A stretch of 64,000 nt of DNA. It comes from JANLYQ01 sp031365725 (GTDB lineage Bacteria; Actinomycetota; Actinomycetes; JACCUZ01). Shown here one piece after another: positions 1 through 7,771 of the stretch. The translations under genes and the position numbers were made by a program. Position 1 is the stretch's first letter, and each line of letters opens with the position of its first letter. The notes beneath the pieces are model-generated. The model was given only the letters and a program-made list of their open reading frames with translations. It was not told the origin of the DNA and made no database searches. Where the stretch lies: assembly GCA_031365725.1 (NCBI GenBank), contig JANLYQ010000021.1, positions 13,342 to 77,341 of the forward strand, given 5' to 3'.

Positions 1-466
1 CCAGCGCGAGCGCGTGTGAGGCCGACGCCGTCATACGCTCACTGCCGCGGGAGACGGTGGAGGCGAAGCTGCGGTTCTGCGCCGCCTGGGCGACGGCCTT
101 CGCGTGGGCCCGCTTGACGGCGGCCTTCCTGCGGGCTGCCGCTCGGACCGCGAGAGCGTGTGCATGTGCTTTGACCAGCGCCTGCTGGCGGGCAGCGGTC
201 TCGACGGCGATCGCGTGGTGCAGCGTCCCGCGGGCAGCTGGCGTGGCCAGCTCGGCGGTGCTGCGGTGGGTGAGCGCGGCGACCTGAGCCACCGGCTGGG
301 CCCTGATCGCGGCGTCGGCGGCCTGCGAGCCGCCCGCGACCGAGGCCACCACGGTGCCGGTGACCCCGAGGGTGCCGGCCACGCCGGCGGCGACACCGAG
401 CTGAAGCGGGCCGTTGGCCACGTGGGCCAGACGCTGGAATCGCGAGGGGCGACGGTGCTTGGACAA
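1..466 (-). CDS. Secreted Ala-rich protein, C-terminus off the window
   Basis: The N-terminal 155 residues of a protein that runs off the left edge. It begins with a TTG that has AGAGG about eight bases upstream. Residues 2-18 are basic (SKHRRPSRFQR), followed by a hydrophobic Gly/Ala/Val/Thr stretch at about residues 20-45 that looks like a signal peptide or signal anchor. The rest is Ala-, Arg- and His-rich and probably helical. No catalytic domain is visible yet. A cyclic-di-AMP riboswitch lies directly upstream, and in actinobacteria this riboswitch class commonly precedes cell-wall hydrolase genes (Rpf, NlpC/P60, transglycosylase-like). A wall hydrolase is therefore the likely identity, by inference from the leader and export signal only. 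Confidence 0.7.
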   Translation of the reverse strand, partial: MSKHRRPSRFQRLAHVANGPLQLGVAAGVAGTLGVTGTVVASVAGGSQAADAAIRAQPVAQVAALTHRSTAELATPAARGTLHHAIAVETAARQQALVKAHAHALAVRAAARRKAAVKRAHAKAVAQAAQNRSFASTVSRGSERMTASASHALAL

Positions 467-479
467 GCGTGTTCCTCTC

Positions 480-650
480 CCACGCCTGCGAGGTGAGCTG
501 TCGGGTTCGGGCGGAAGATGCCCGGCCGTCCCGGTCGATGCGACCGGAGCGACTTCACCCCTAGGACCCCTGAGGGCCCACAAGTCGTGGGTCCCCCGCT
601 CCTGCCGAGCGACGTCGACGCTGCGTGTTGCGGGGCAGGACTAGGCGGCC
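480..650 (-). promoter_or_regulatory. ydaO-type cyclic-di-AMP riboswitch
   Basis: The leader of the secreted-protein gene carries conserved blocks of the ydaO/yuaA riboswitch in the right order on the minus strand: a CCTAGTCCTG start, AGGAGCGGGGGACCCA, GGGGTGAA, and the hallmark 3' block CCGAACCCGACAGCTCACCT followed by CGCAGGCG. The terminal CGCC/GGCG segments can pair as P1. The family binds cyclic di-AMP and usually turns off expression of wall-remodelling and osmolyte genes. The gene for the cyclic-di-AMP synthase DisA is in the same window. The roughly 160 bases further upstream, up to the rhodanese gene, show no other clear element. Confidence 0.85.
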
Positions 651-813
651 GCGCACGCGCTGACCAGGGGTGCCCTGGTCGGCGAGGGGAAGGCTACGCG
701 ACAGGAGCTATCGGTTTCAAACCCCCTGGCGCACTGATCGTGAAAGGGTCCTTCAGCACGCGTCTGCATGGTCCTATCGGGCCATAGGCAGCAGTACGGT
801 CGCCGGTGATGAC

Positions 814-839
814 CCCTCAGACTCGACCCTCAGACTCGA
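814..839. repeat. 13-base tandem duplication over rhodanese stop
   Basis: The 13-mer CCCTCAGACTCGA occurs twice head to tail without mismatch. One copy contains the stop codon of the rhodanese gene, so the last residues of that protein come from the duplicated segment. It is one of several stop-codon-spanning duplications in this window. Confidence 0.9.
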
Positions 840-1134
840 TGGAGTATCCGGCCGCGACCCATTCCTGGGTGCCGCCCTCGACGTTGACCGCGTCGACCCC
901 GTGCGCGGCGAGGAAGGTCGCCGCCTGCCCGCTGCGGCCGCCGACCGCGCAGACGAGGTAGACCGGCTCGTCGGTGGTCAGGTCCCCGACGAGGGTCGGT
1001 ACCGTGGCCAGCGGGTGCAGACGGGCACCGGGCACGTGGCCTTCGGCGAACTCCCACGGCTCCCGGACGTCGACGACGACCGCCGGACCGTCCTCGAGGG
1101 TGGCCTTGAGGTCGTGGACGCTGACGCTGCGCAT
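817..1134 (-). CDS. Single-domain rhodanese-like protein
   Basis: A 105-residue stand-alone rhodanese domain. The DVREPWEFAEGHVPGA motif (about residues 22-37) and the active-site loop with Cys62 (CAVGGRS) are typical of GlpE-like sulfurtransferases, which carry sulfane sulfur on the Cys as a persulfide. The length is normal for a single cytoplasmic domain without signal peptide. It is transcribed separately from the metal regulator upstream (59-base gap). The last few residues arise from a 13-base duplication that spans the stop. The physiological sulfur acceptor cannot be told from sequence. Confidence 0.9.
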   Translation of the reverse strand: MRSVSVHDLKATLEDGPAVVVDVREPWEFAEGHVPGARLHPLATVPTLVGDLTTDEPVYLVCAVGGRSGQAATFLAAHGVDAVNVEGGTQEWVAAGYSIESEGRV

Positions 1135-1192
1135 GGGGCAGATCCTGGCACGAGCGGCGCATGGCAGTCATCGGCCGCCATCCCCTGGTCGG

Positions 1193-1891
1193 CTACGCCC
1201 CGGTGGTGACGAAGACGTGCGCCGCGAGGTCTGAGGTGAGCTCGGTGGTCTCCCCGCCGGACCCCACCAGCAGCCCGGTGGCAGCCCGCGCGACCGTGAT
1301 CGCCATGCCCGGTCGGACCCCGGCCCGGTCCAGTCGCCGGAGCAGCTCCGGATCGCCCTGCAGTGGCTCGGCCAGCCGGCGTACGACCACAGTGGTGTCC
1401 TCCGCCACCGCGACGTCGGCCAGCGGGACCGGCAGTCCGATCACGTCGTGGCCGGCGGCGCGGCTCCCGGGCTGACCGAGCTCGTCAAGGCCCGGGATGG
1501 GGTTGCCGTACGGCGACACCGTCGGCTGACCGAGCACCTCCAGCAGCCGGCGTTCGACCGTCTCCGACATCACGTGCTCCCAGCGGCAGGCCTCGGTGTG
1601 CACCTGGTCCCAGTCGAGGCCTATCACGTCGACCAGCAGGCACTCGGCCAGCCGGTGCTTGCGCATGACGCGGGTGGCGAGGCGCCGGCCGAGGTCGCTG
1701 AGCTCGAGGTGCCGGTCGCCCTCGACGGTGAGCAGCCCGTCGCGCTCCATCCGGGCCACGGTCTGGGACACCGTCGGACCGGACTGGCCGAGGCGCTCGG
1801 CGATGCGGGCGCGCAGCGGCACCACGCCCTCCTCCTCGAGCTCGAACACCGTGCGGAGGTACATCTCGGTGGTGTCGATGAGGTCGCTCAC
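1193..1891 (-). CDS. ideR: DtxR/IdeR-family metal-dependent repressor
   Basis: About 232 residues from a GTG start chosen because GGGAGA lies about ten bases upstream and the protein then begins SDLIDTTEMYLRT, as IdeR and DtxR do. An upstream GTG would add eight residues. The N-terminal winged helix (ERLGQSGPTVSQTVARMERD, recognition helix region) is followed by the metal-binding dimerisation domain (HRLAECLL, CRWEHVMSE with the Cys/Glu/His ligand set) and a C-terminal SH3-like domain. Family members bind Fe2+ (or Mn2+) and repress iron uptake genes. It is probably a global iron regulator; no iron-uptake gene is adjacent. Confidence 0.88.
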   Translation of the reverse strand: MSDLIDTTEMYLRTVFELEEEGVVPLRARIAERLGQSGPTVSQTVARMERDGLLTVEGDRHLELSDLGRRLATRVMRKHRLAECLLVDVIGLDWDQVHTEACRWEHVMSETVERRLLEVLGQPTVSPYGNPIPGLDELGQPGSRAAGHDVIGLPVPLADVAVAEDTTVVVRRLAEPLQGDPELLRRLDRAGVRPGMAITVARAATGLLVGSGGETTELTSDLAAHVFVTTGA

Positions 1892-2093
1892 GCGGGCATT
1901 CTCCCGCACGTGCATCCCTGAGTGGCCCGAGTGGCCGGCCAGGCCACCAGCTACCCGTCACCGCCTACCCGTCTCCCGCGCGAGATCGGTGCAACAACGC
2001 GTACTGCTGGAGCGACGGGTGACGCTGCTCGGCCCTCCGCTGCCGAGCCGCATGGGATTCGTCTGGCGGATCGGCTCCCCTAGCGTGAGCGGG

Positions 2094-3191
2094 GTGACGA
2101 CTCCGCTGCGGACCGAGCTGGGGGTGCTGCGCATCGCGGCGCAACGGTTGGCCGGTGAGCGCTGCACCTCACCGGTCGAGACGGTGCGCTGGCTGACTGC
2201 CATGCAGGCACAGGACTTGCCGGGCGCGCTGGCCTCGGTGGCCCTGCGTACGGCGGTAGACAGCGCGACTGCCGGCACCGCGATCGCTGGTGCCGCCGCG
2301 GTGCGCGCGGGGATGGATGCCGGTGAGATCGTGCGGTCCTGGCCGATGCGCGGCACCCTGCACCTGGTGGCCGCCGAGGACCTGCGGTGGATGCTGCCGT
2401 GGGGCGCCGCCCGGGTGGCAACCGCCGCCGCCGCCCGCCGTACGGCGCTGGGGCTCGACGAACCTACGCTGGCACTCACGGCCGAGCTCACCACCGACGC
2501 GTTGTCCGCTGGTCGACGTCTCGGTCGCGCCGGTCTGATCTCGGTCTGGCGGGCCGGCGGCATCTCCACCGAGGGACAGCGAGCGGCGCACCTGATCACC
2601 GCGCATGCGTTGTCGGGCCTGATCTGCATGGGGCCGACCGACGGCAGGAGCCAGGCGTTCGTGCTGTCCGACGAGTGGCTCCCGCCCGGTGTCCCGCGCA
2701 CACCGGAGGAGGAGCTCGGTGAGTGGGTGCTGCGCTACTTCCGCGGTCACGGCCCGGCGACCCTCGCGGACTTCGTGCGGTGGACCGGGTTGCGGGTGGC
2801 CGACGGAAAGATGGGGCTGTCAGTCGCCGGCGACGAGCTGGAGCAGGTCGACGTCGACGGCGTCGCGCACTGGATGGACCCTGCCACCCCTGAGCGACTG
2901 GCCGCGTGCCGCGCGGAGGCACGCGGTGTGCTGCTGCTGCCCGGGTTCGACGAGCTTTTACTCGGCTACCGGGACCGGTCGGCCGTGCTCGACCCGGCGT
3001 ACGCCGATCTGCTCGTGCCCGGGTCCAACGGCATGTTCAAGGCCACGGTCGTGGCCGACGGTCGCGTCGTCGGAACCTGGCGCCGCCCGACGCGCGCCGG
3101 TGCCGGCCCCGACGTCACGCCGTTCTCCAGCCTGGGCCGAGGGGTGGCTGCGGGCGTGACGCGCTGCTGGCGCACCTGGCCGACGGTCTGA
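2094..3191 (+). CDS. Winged-helix DNA-binding domain protein (AlkZ-like)
   Basis: About 365 residues resembling the actinobacterial winged helix DNA-binding family (HTH_42) related to the DNA glycosylase AlkZ. Family features seen include AQRLAGERCTSPVETVRWLTAMQAQD near the N-terminus in two conserved blocks, RSWPMRGTLHLVAAEDLRWM, and the C-terminal LLPGFDELLLGYRDRS. The AlkZ branch unhooks DNA crosslinks using a Q-x-Q motif; here the matching region reads MQAQD, so the motif is present. The start is uncertain: GTG codons at 2085 and 2094 are both possible and no clean ribosome site is seen. Function in repair is a family-based inference. Confidence 0.8.
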   Translation: MTTPLRTELGVLRIAAQRLAGERCTSPVETVRWLTAMQAQDLPGALASVALRTAVDSATAGTAIAGAAAVRAGMDAGEIVRSWPMRGTLHLVAAEDLRWMLPWGAARVATAAAARRTALGLDEPTLALTAELTTDALSAGRRLGRAGLISVWRAGGISTEGQRAAHLITAHALSGLICMGPTDGRSQAFVLSDEWLPPGVPRTPEEELGEWVLRYFRGHGPATLADFVRWTGLRVADGKMGLSVAGDELEQVDVDGVAHWMDPATPERLAACRAEARGVLLLPGFDELLLGYRDRSAVLDPAYADLLVPGSNGMFKATVVADGRVVGTWRRPTRAGAGPDVTPFSSLGRGVAAGVTRCWRTWPTV

Positions 3192-3291
3192 GCACCCCCG
3201 CGGGGCGCTGGAGCCTCGCCCCCGAAAGTGATTGTGGGCAGCAGATCTGCGACGTACCGTGGACCTACACGGAAGGGAGGTGGTCCACGAG

Positions 3292-3330
3292 TTGAGTACA
3301 TCTTGGACGCGTGAGGTGGCTGTCAGCTAG
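3292..3330 (+). CDS. Candidate 12-residue mini-ORF with strong Shine-Dalgarno
   Basis: A very strong ribosome site (AAGGGAGGTGG) sits ten bases before TTG, which opens the reading frame MSTSWTREVAVS and ends at TAG. Nothing else explains such a site here: the winged-helix gene ends about 100 bases earlier and the next gene (pdxH) is on the opposite strand. G+C-rich sequence able to fold follows the stop. It could be a leader peptide or a small regulatory RNA with a decoy ribosome site. The rest of the 3192-3479 gap shows no other gene. Confidence 0.4.
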   Translation: MSTSWTREVAVS

Positions 3331-3479
3331 CGCCACAGCAGCACCGACGCCGTCGGATCACCGGTTTCCACCGCGCTGTCAGCGGCCGGCGAATCCCAGG
3401 CAGTCACCCGGCCCGCGGACCGGTGGAGGACACGTCCCCTCCACGCATCGGTCCGCGGGTCGCTGCTGTTCGGGGGTTG

Positions 3480-4124
3480 TCACGGCGCGAGGCGCGTGAC
3501 CGTCCAGCCCGCGTCCGCCGTACGACGATAAGCGAGCCGGTCGTGCAGCCGACCGACCCGGCCGGCCCAGAACTCCCAGGCCTCCGGCCGCACCAGGAAC
3601 CCACCCCAGTCCGAGGGGACAGGCACCGGAGCCACCTCGGGAAAGCGCTCCTCGGCCTCGGCCAGGGCGGCGTCGAGGTCGGCGCGCGAGTCGACCAGCT
3701 GCGACTGACGACTGGCCCACGCCCCCAGCTGCGACCCGCGCGGGCGACTGGCGAAGTACGCCTCGACCTCGGCGTCGGGCAGCCGCTCCACCGAGCCTGT
3801 CACCCGGACCTGCCGCGACATCGCGTGCCACGGGAAGACCACGGCCGCGCGGGGTCGCGCGGCGAGGTCGCGGCCCTTGGCCGAGTCGAGGTTGGTGAAG
3901 AACCGCAGCCCCGACGCGTCGTAGCCCTTGAGCAGCACTGTGCGCGCAGCCGGAGCGCCGTCGGCATCGACGGTGGCAAGCACCATCGCATTGGGCTCGA
4001 CGATGCCGGCCTCGACGGCCGCGGCGAACCAGGTGTCGAAAGCCGCCATCGGGTCCGGGCCGAGGTCGGCAGCCTCGACACCGGTCTGCTCGTAGGAGCG
4101 TCGCATCGCGGAGGGATCGGGCAC
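3480..4124 (-). CDS. pdxH: Pyridoxamine 5'-phosphate oxidase
   Basis: A 214-residue FMN enzyme that oxidises pyridoxine or pyridoxamine 5'-phosphate to pyridoxal 5'-phosphate in the cytoplasm. Recognisable family blocks are DPMAAFDTWF, AMVLATVDADGAPAARTVLLK, GLRFFTNLDSAKGRDL, the FPWH-x5-RQVRV-TG segment, SRPRGSQLGAWAS, and the C-terminal WGGFLVRPEAWEFWAG...RLHDR...RLAP. The GTG at 4124 gives the N-terminus PDPSAMRRSYEQTG; an ATG six codons later is an alternative. It is divergent from the citrate synthase gene, with about 105 bases between them. Confidence 0.96.
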   Translation of the reverse strand: MPDPSAMRRSYEQTGVEAADLGPDPMAAFDTWFAAAVEAGIVEPNAMVLATVDADGAPAARTVLLKGYDASGLRFFTNLDSAKGRDLAARPRAAVVFPWHAMSRQVRVTGSVERLPDAEVEAYFASRPRGSQLGAWASRQSQLVDSRADLDAALAEAEERFPEVAPVPVPSDWGGFLVRPEAWEFWAGRVGRLHDRLAYRRTADAGWTVTRLAP

Positions 4125-4229
4125 CCCGTCACTCTCGCACGAGCACCGAACGCGATCTGCTCGTGGCGACGTCACAACCCTGCGGTGCACAATGCCCAGC
4201 ACCCCCACGCTCCCGGCCGGAGGCCCCAC

Positions 4230-5339
4230 ATGAGCAACGCAACCGGAGAACCCGGGTTCGTGCCCGGTCTCGAAGGTGTCATCGCCTTCGAGACCGAGAT
4301 CGCCGAGCCGGACAAGGAAGGCGGCTCGCTGCGCTACCGCGGCGTCGACATCGAGGACCTCGTCGGCATCGTGTCCTTCGGCAACGTGTGGGGCCTGCTG
4401 GTCGACAACGCGATGAACCCCGGCCTGCCGCCGGCCGAGCCCTTCCCGTTGCCCGTGCACTCCGGCGACGTCCGGGTCGACGTCCAGAGCGCGCTCGCGA
4501 TGCTGGCGCCGGCGTGGGGATTCCGTCAGCTGCTGGACATCGACGAGGCCGAGGCCCGCGACGACCTGGCGCGAGCCTCGGTGATGGCGCTGTCGTTCGT
4601 CGCCCAGTCTGCTCGCGGCCTCGGCGTGCCGATGGTGCCGCAGTCGGAGATCGACAAGGCGACCACCGTCGTCGAGCGGTTCATGATCCGCTGGCGCGGC
4701 GAGCCGGATCCGCAGCACATCAAAGCCGTTGACGCCTATTGGACCTCGGCAGCCGAGCACGGCATGAACGCTTCCACCTTCACCGCGCGAGTCATCGCCT
4801 CCACCGGTGCCGACGTCGCGGCATGCCTCTCCGGTGCCGTCGGTGCCATGTCCGGCCCACTGCACGGCGGTGCGCCGTCGCGGGTGCTGCACATGCTCGA
4901 CGAGGTCGAGAAGACCGGCGACGCCCGCGCCTACGTCAAGGACGTGCTCGACAAGGGCGAGCGGTTGATGGGCTTCGGGCACCGGGTCTACCGCGCCGAG
5001 GACCCACGGGCGCGCGTGCTGCGACGCACCGCGCAGGAGCTCGCGGCCCCCCGCTTCGAGATCGCAGCCGCGTTGGAACGGGCGGCCCTGACCGAGCTGC
5101 GTGAGCGCCGCCCGGACCGCGTGCTCGAGACCAACGTGGAGTTCTGGGCCGCGGTGATGCTGGACTTCGCGGAGGTACCCGCGCAGATGTTCACCCCGAT
5201 GTTCACCTGCGCGCGCACGGCCGGCTGGTCGGCCCACATCCTCGAGCAGAAGCGCACCGGCCGGCTGATCCGGCCGTCGGCCCGCTACGTCGGTGAGGGA
5301 CCACGCCAGCCCTCGGCCGTCGAGGGCTGGACCGGCTGA
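4230..5339 (+). CDS. citA: Citrate synthase 2
   Basis: A 369-residue protein of the short bacterial citrate synthase family, condensing acetyl-CoA with oxaloacetate. Conserved segments include GSLRYRGVDIEDL, the ASTFTARVIASTGAD block, GPLHGGAPSRV (first active-site His region), MGFGHRVYR.EDPRA (second active-site His and Arg) and a C-terminal NVEFWAAVML.......MFTPMF block with FTPMFTCARTAGWSAHI. Its length matches the actinobacterial CitA type rather than the roughly 430-residue GltA. The ATG is preceded by CCGGAGG. A GDPD gene follows after 20 bases and may be co-transcribed. Confidence 0.93.
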   Translation: MSNATGEPGFVPGLEGVIAFETEIAEPDKEGGSLRYRGVDIEDLVGIVSFGNVWGLLVDNAMNPGLPPAEPFPLPVHSGDVRVDVQSALAMLAPAWGFRQLLDIDEAEARDDLARASVMALSFVAQSARGLGVPMVPQSEIDKATTVVERFMIRWRGEPDPQHIKAVDAYWTSAAEHGMNASTFTARVIASTGADVAACLSGAVGAMSGPLHGGAPSRVLHMLDEVEKTGDARAYVKDVLDKGERLMGFGHRVYRAEDPRARVLRRTAQELAAPRFEIAAALERAALTELRERRPDRVLETNVEFWAAVMLDFAEVPAQMFTPMFTCARTAGWSAHILEQKRTGRLIRPSARYVGEGPRQPSAVEGWTG

Positions 5340-5359
5340 ACGGGGCCGACCCGCGCCGG

Positions 5360-6058
5360 GTGATCGTCGTCGCACATCGCGCCTTGGCGCTCGAGGTGGC
5401 AGGACGACCGGGCCGCGGGACGCCCGAGAACACCCCGCTGGCGATCCGCGCGGCAGCCGCGGCAGGTGCTGACGCGGTCGAGCTCGACGTGCGCCGGACC
5501 AGAGACGGCGCCCTGGTCCTGGCTCACGATCCGGTGGTCCGGGTAGGGGGTCGCTGGTGGCGGCCACGCGTCGTGAGCTGGACGTCGCGGGGCGCTCTCG
5601 GGGACCTGGCCGGCTTGGAGGAGGCCCTCTCGGCGGCTGCGACCCTCGGCCTGTCCGTCCGGCTCGACGTCAAGAAGGACGCCGATCTGGCCACTGTCGT
5701 CGCCGAGGTCCGGGCGTGCGGGACCGACCTGACCGAGGTGGCCGTCTGGTGCCGGTCGGCGGACGCGATCTCCGATCTGGCCGCCCGCGGTGATCTCGAC
5801 GGTGTCGGCGAGGTGGCGCTCCTGTCGGACACGACAGACACCACCGCGTACGCCGATGCGGCCCGCGCCTGCGGTGCCACGGCGGTGAGCCTCCACCCGG
5901 ACGCGATCGACGAGGCGGCGGTGGTCGCAGCACACGACCGCGGCCTGCGCGTCTACGCCTGGATCCTCGACCCGGATCGACACCAGGTCGCCGTCGACCT
6001 CGGAGTGGACGGCCTGGTCACCGACTGGGTGCAGGCAGCCCGCGCCGTCACGGGGTGA
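5360..6058 (+). CDS. Glycerophosphodiester phosphodiesterase family protein
   Basis: A 232-residue TIM-barrel GDPD domain that would hydrolyse glycerophosphodiesters to glycerol 3-phosphate and an alcohol. The opening AHR (residues 5-7), PENT about 16 residues on, the VELDVRRTRDG segment and LAHDP carry the usual His/Glu/Asp metal and catalytic residues. The canonical HRG tripeptide is HRA here and a short Gly/Arg insert separates it from PENT, so activity is likely but not certain. There is no signal peptide, so it is cytoplasmic. It starts at GTG 20 bases after citA. Confidence 0.88.
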   Translation: MIVVAHRALALEVAGRPGRGTPENTPLAIRAAAAAGADAVELDVRRTRDGALVLAHDPVVRVGGRWWRPRVVSWTSRGALGDLAGLEEALSAAATLGLSVRLDVKKDADLATVVAEVRACGTDLTEVAVWCRSADAISDLAARGDLDGVGEVALLSDTTDTTAYADAARACGATAVSLHPDAIDEAAVVAAHDRGLRVYAWILDPDRHQVAVDLGVDGLVTDWVQAARAVTG

Positions 6059-6124
6059 CTGCAGGCCCACCACGGTGGTCCGGTCCCGCCGCGACCGCCT
6101 GACGCGCTCGCCTATCCTGGAACG

Positions 6125-7261
6125 GTGACCGACTCCCCCGCCATCGTGATCCCCGACCACCTCAAGCCCCGCGACGGCCGCTTCGGCTCCGGGCCCTCGA
6201 AGGTCCGGCCCGAGGCACTTGCCGCACTCGCGGCGACCGGATCGTCGTACCTCGGGACCTCGCACCGGCAGAAGACCGTCAAGGACGTCGTACGCAGGGT
6301 GCGCGAGGGTCTCGGCGAGCTGTTCAGCCTCCCCGAGGGCTATGAGGTGGCGCTCGGCAACGGTGGCACCACGGCGTTCTGGGACATCGCGGTGCTCAAC
6401 CTTGTGCGCGACCGGTCGCAGCACCTGGTGTTCGGTGAGTTCTCCTCCAAGTTCGCCGAGGCCACGAAGGCGGCGCCCTTCCTCGGCGACCCGACTGTCG
6501 TCACGACCGAGCCGGGGACCCACCCGCTGCCGCAGGCCGAGGCCGGCATCGACGTGTACGCGTTGACGCACAACGAGACCTCGACCGGTGTCGCGATGTC
6601 GCCGCACCGGATCGAGGGTGCCGACGGTGACGCGCTGGTCCTGGTGGACGCGACCTCCGGCGCCGGTGGGCTGCCGGTGGACGTCAGCCAGACCGACGTC
6701 TACTACTTCGCGCCGCAGAAGTCCTTCGCCAGCGACGGCGGTCTGTGGCTCGCGTTGATGTCGCCGGCGGCAATCGCGCGGGTCGCCGAGATCGGCGCGA
6801 CCGACCGGTGGATCCCGGCGTTCAGCGACCTCCAGATTGCGATCGACAACTCCCGGCTCGACCAGACCTACAACACCCCGGCTCTGACAACGCTGTTCCT
6901 GCTCGCCGACCAGGTCGAGTGGTTCCTCGGTCAGGGCGGCCTGACCTGGGCCACCGGCCGCACCGCCGACTCGAGCAGCCGGCTCTACACCTGGGCCGAG
7001 AAGTCGGAGTTCGCCAGCCCCTTCGTCACCGACCCGGCGCAGCGCTCGGCAGTGGTCGGCACGATCGACCTGGCCGAGGGCATCGACGCCGCGGCGGTCG
7101 CCAAGACGTTGCGGGCCAACGGCATCGTGGACACCGAGCCCTATCGCAAGCTCGGCCGCAACCAGCTGCGGGTCGCGATGTTCCCCGCGGTCGACCCCGA
7201 CGACGTACAGGCGCTCACCGCCTGCATCGACCACGTGGTCGATGCGCTCGGCCCCGCCTGA
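6125..7261 (+). CDS. serC: Phosphoserine aminotransferase
   Basis: A 378-residue class V aminotransferase that converts 3-phosphohydroxypyruvate to phosphoserine (serine synthesis; also used in PLP synthesis in some bacteria). GPSKVRPEAL and SYLGTSHRQK near the N-terminus, LGNGGTTAFWD, VDATSGAGGLPVD and the PLP-lysine loop FAPQKSFASDGG (Lys199) match the actinobacterial SerC branch. Two pyridoxal-phosphate-linked genes (pdxH, serC) lie within 4 kb, though on opposite strands. The start is a GTG 66 bases after the GDPD gene. Confidence 0.95.
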   Translation: MTDSPAIVIPDHLKPRDGRFGSGPSKVRPEALAALAATGSSYLGTSHRQKTVKDVVRRVREGLGELFSLPEGYEVALGNGGTTAFWDIAVLNLVRDRSQHLVFGEFSSKFAEATKAAPFLGDPTVVTTEPGTHPLPQAEAGIDVYALTHNETSTGVAMSPHRIEGADGDALVLVDATSGAGGLPVDVSQTDVYYFAPQKSFASDGGLWLALMSPAAIARVAEIGATDRWIPAFSDLQIAIDNSRLDQTYNTPALTTLFLLADQVEWFLGQGGLTWATGRTADSSSRLYTWAEKSEFASPFVTDPAQRSAVVGTIDLAEGIDAAAVAKTLRANGIVDTEPYRKLGRNQLRVAMFPAVDPDDVQALTACIDHVVDALGPA

Positions 7262-7299
7262 GGCTCAACCCGCTGACCCATCCGGTCGAAGGCTCCGGT

Positions 7300-7701
7300 G
7301 TGACACATCAGGCAGCAGTCCCCGCCGGGTGGTACCCCGACCCACAGACGCCCGGCCAGGTCCGCTACTACGACGGGGCTGCCTGGACTGAGCACGTGTC
7401 AGCCCAGCCGCTCACGGCGTACGGCGGGAACGTGGCTGCTCCCCTCGGCGCACACCCGGACCAGGCCATCCACTGGCTGATGCCGACCGGGCGCAGCGGG
7501 TGGGCCATCGCCGCGGGCTATGTGGCACTGGTCGCGATGTTCTTCTGGCCGCTCGGACCGGTCGCGCTGGGCCTCGGCATCCACGCGGTCCGGGTCGCTG
7601 GGCGGACCGGCAGCCATGGCCGTGGTCGAGCCGTCTTCGCGATCATCGTCGGCTCGCTCGCCACCCTCGCCACCCTCATCTGGGTGCTCAGCAGCCTCTG
7701 A
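7300..7701 (+). CDS. DUF2510 membrane protein
   Basis: A 133-residue protein with an N-terminal DUF2510 module (AGWYPDPQTPGQVRYYDGAAWTEH in two adjoining blocks, residues 8-31), a short linker and two hydrophobic segments near residues 68-90 and 108-130. DUF2510 is a small WY-rich domain at the N-terminus of many actinobacterial membrane proteins; its role is unknown. GTG start with GAAGG upstream. It lies 38 bases after serC and may share its transcript. Confidence 0.85.
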   Translation: MTHQAAVPAGWYPDPQTPGQVRYYDGAAWTEHVSAQPLTAYGGNVAAPLGAHPDQAIHWLMPTGRSGWAIAAGYVALVAMFFWPLGPVALGLGIHAVRVAGRTGSHGRGRAVFAIIVGSLATLATLIWVLSSL

Positions 7702-7730
7702 CCCGGACGACAACAGGCCAACAGCTGCCT

Positions 7731-7752
7731 CAACAGGTGTGGGTGCCTGTTG
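7731..7752. terminator. Hairpin between convergent genes
   Basis: CAACAGG, an eight-base loop, then CCTGTTG form a perfect seven-pair stem between the DUF2510 gene and the converging PAP2 gene. No U-tract follows, as is usual in G+C-rich genomes. It probably serves both directions. Confidence 0.55.
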
Positions 7753-7771
7753 ACGCGACTGTTCGCCTACC

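Noticed and set aside
31..558. A 175-codon minus-strand frame over the left edge
   Set aside because: It is Arg/Pro/Ser-rich shadow coding in a different frame from the TTG-started secreted protein, and it runs through the conserved riboswitch.
4125..5567. A very long minus-strand N-terminal extension of pdxH
   Set aside because: The extension is antisense to citA, whose protein is clearly conserved; PdxH family length fits the start at 4124.
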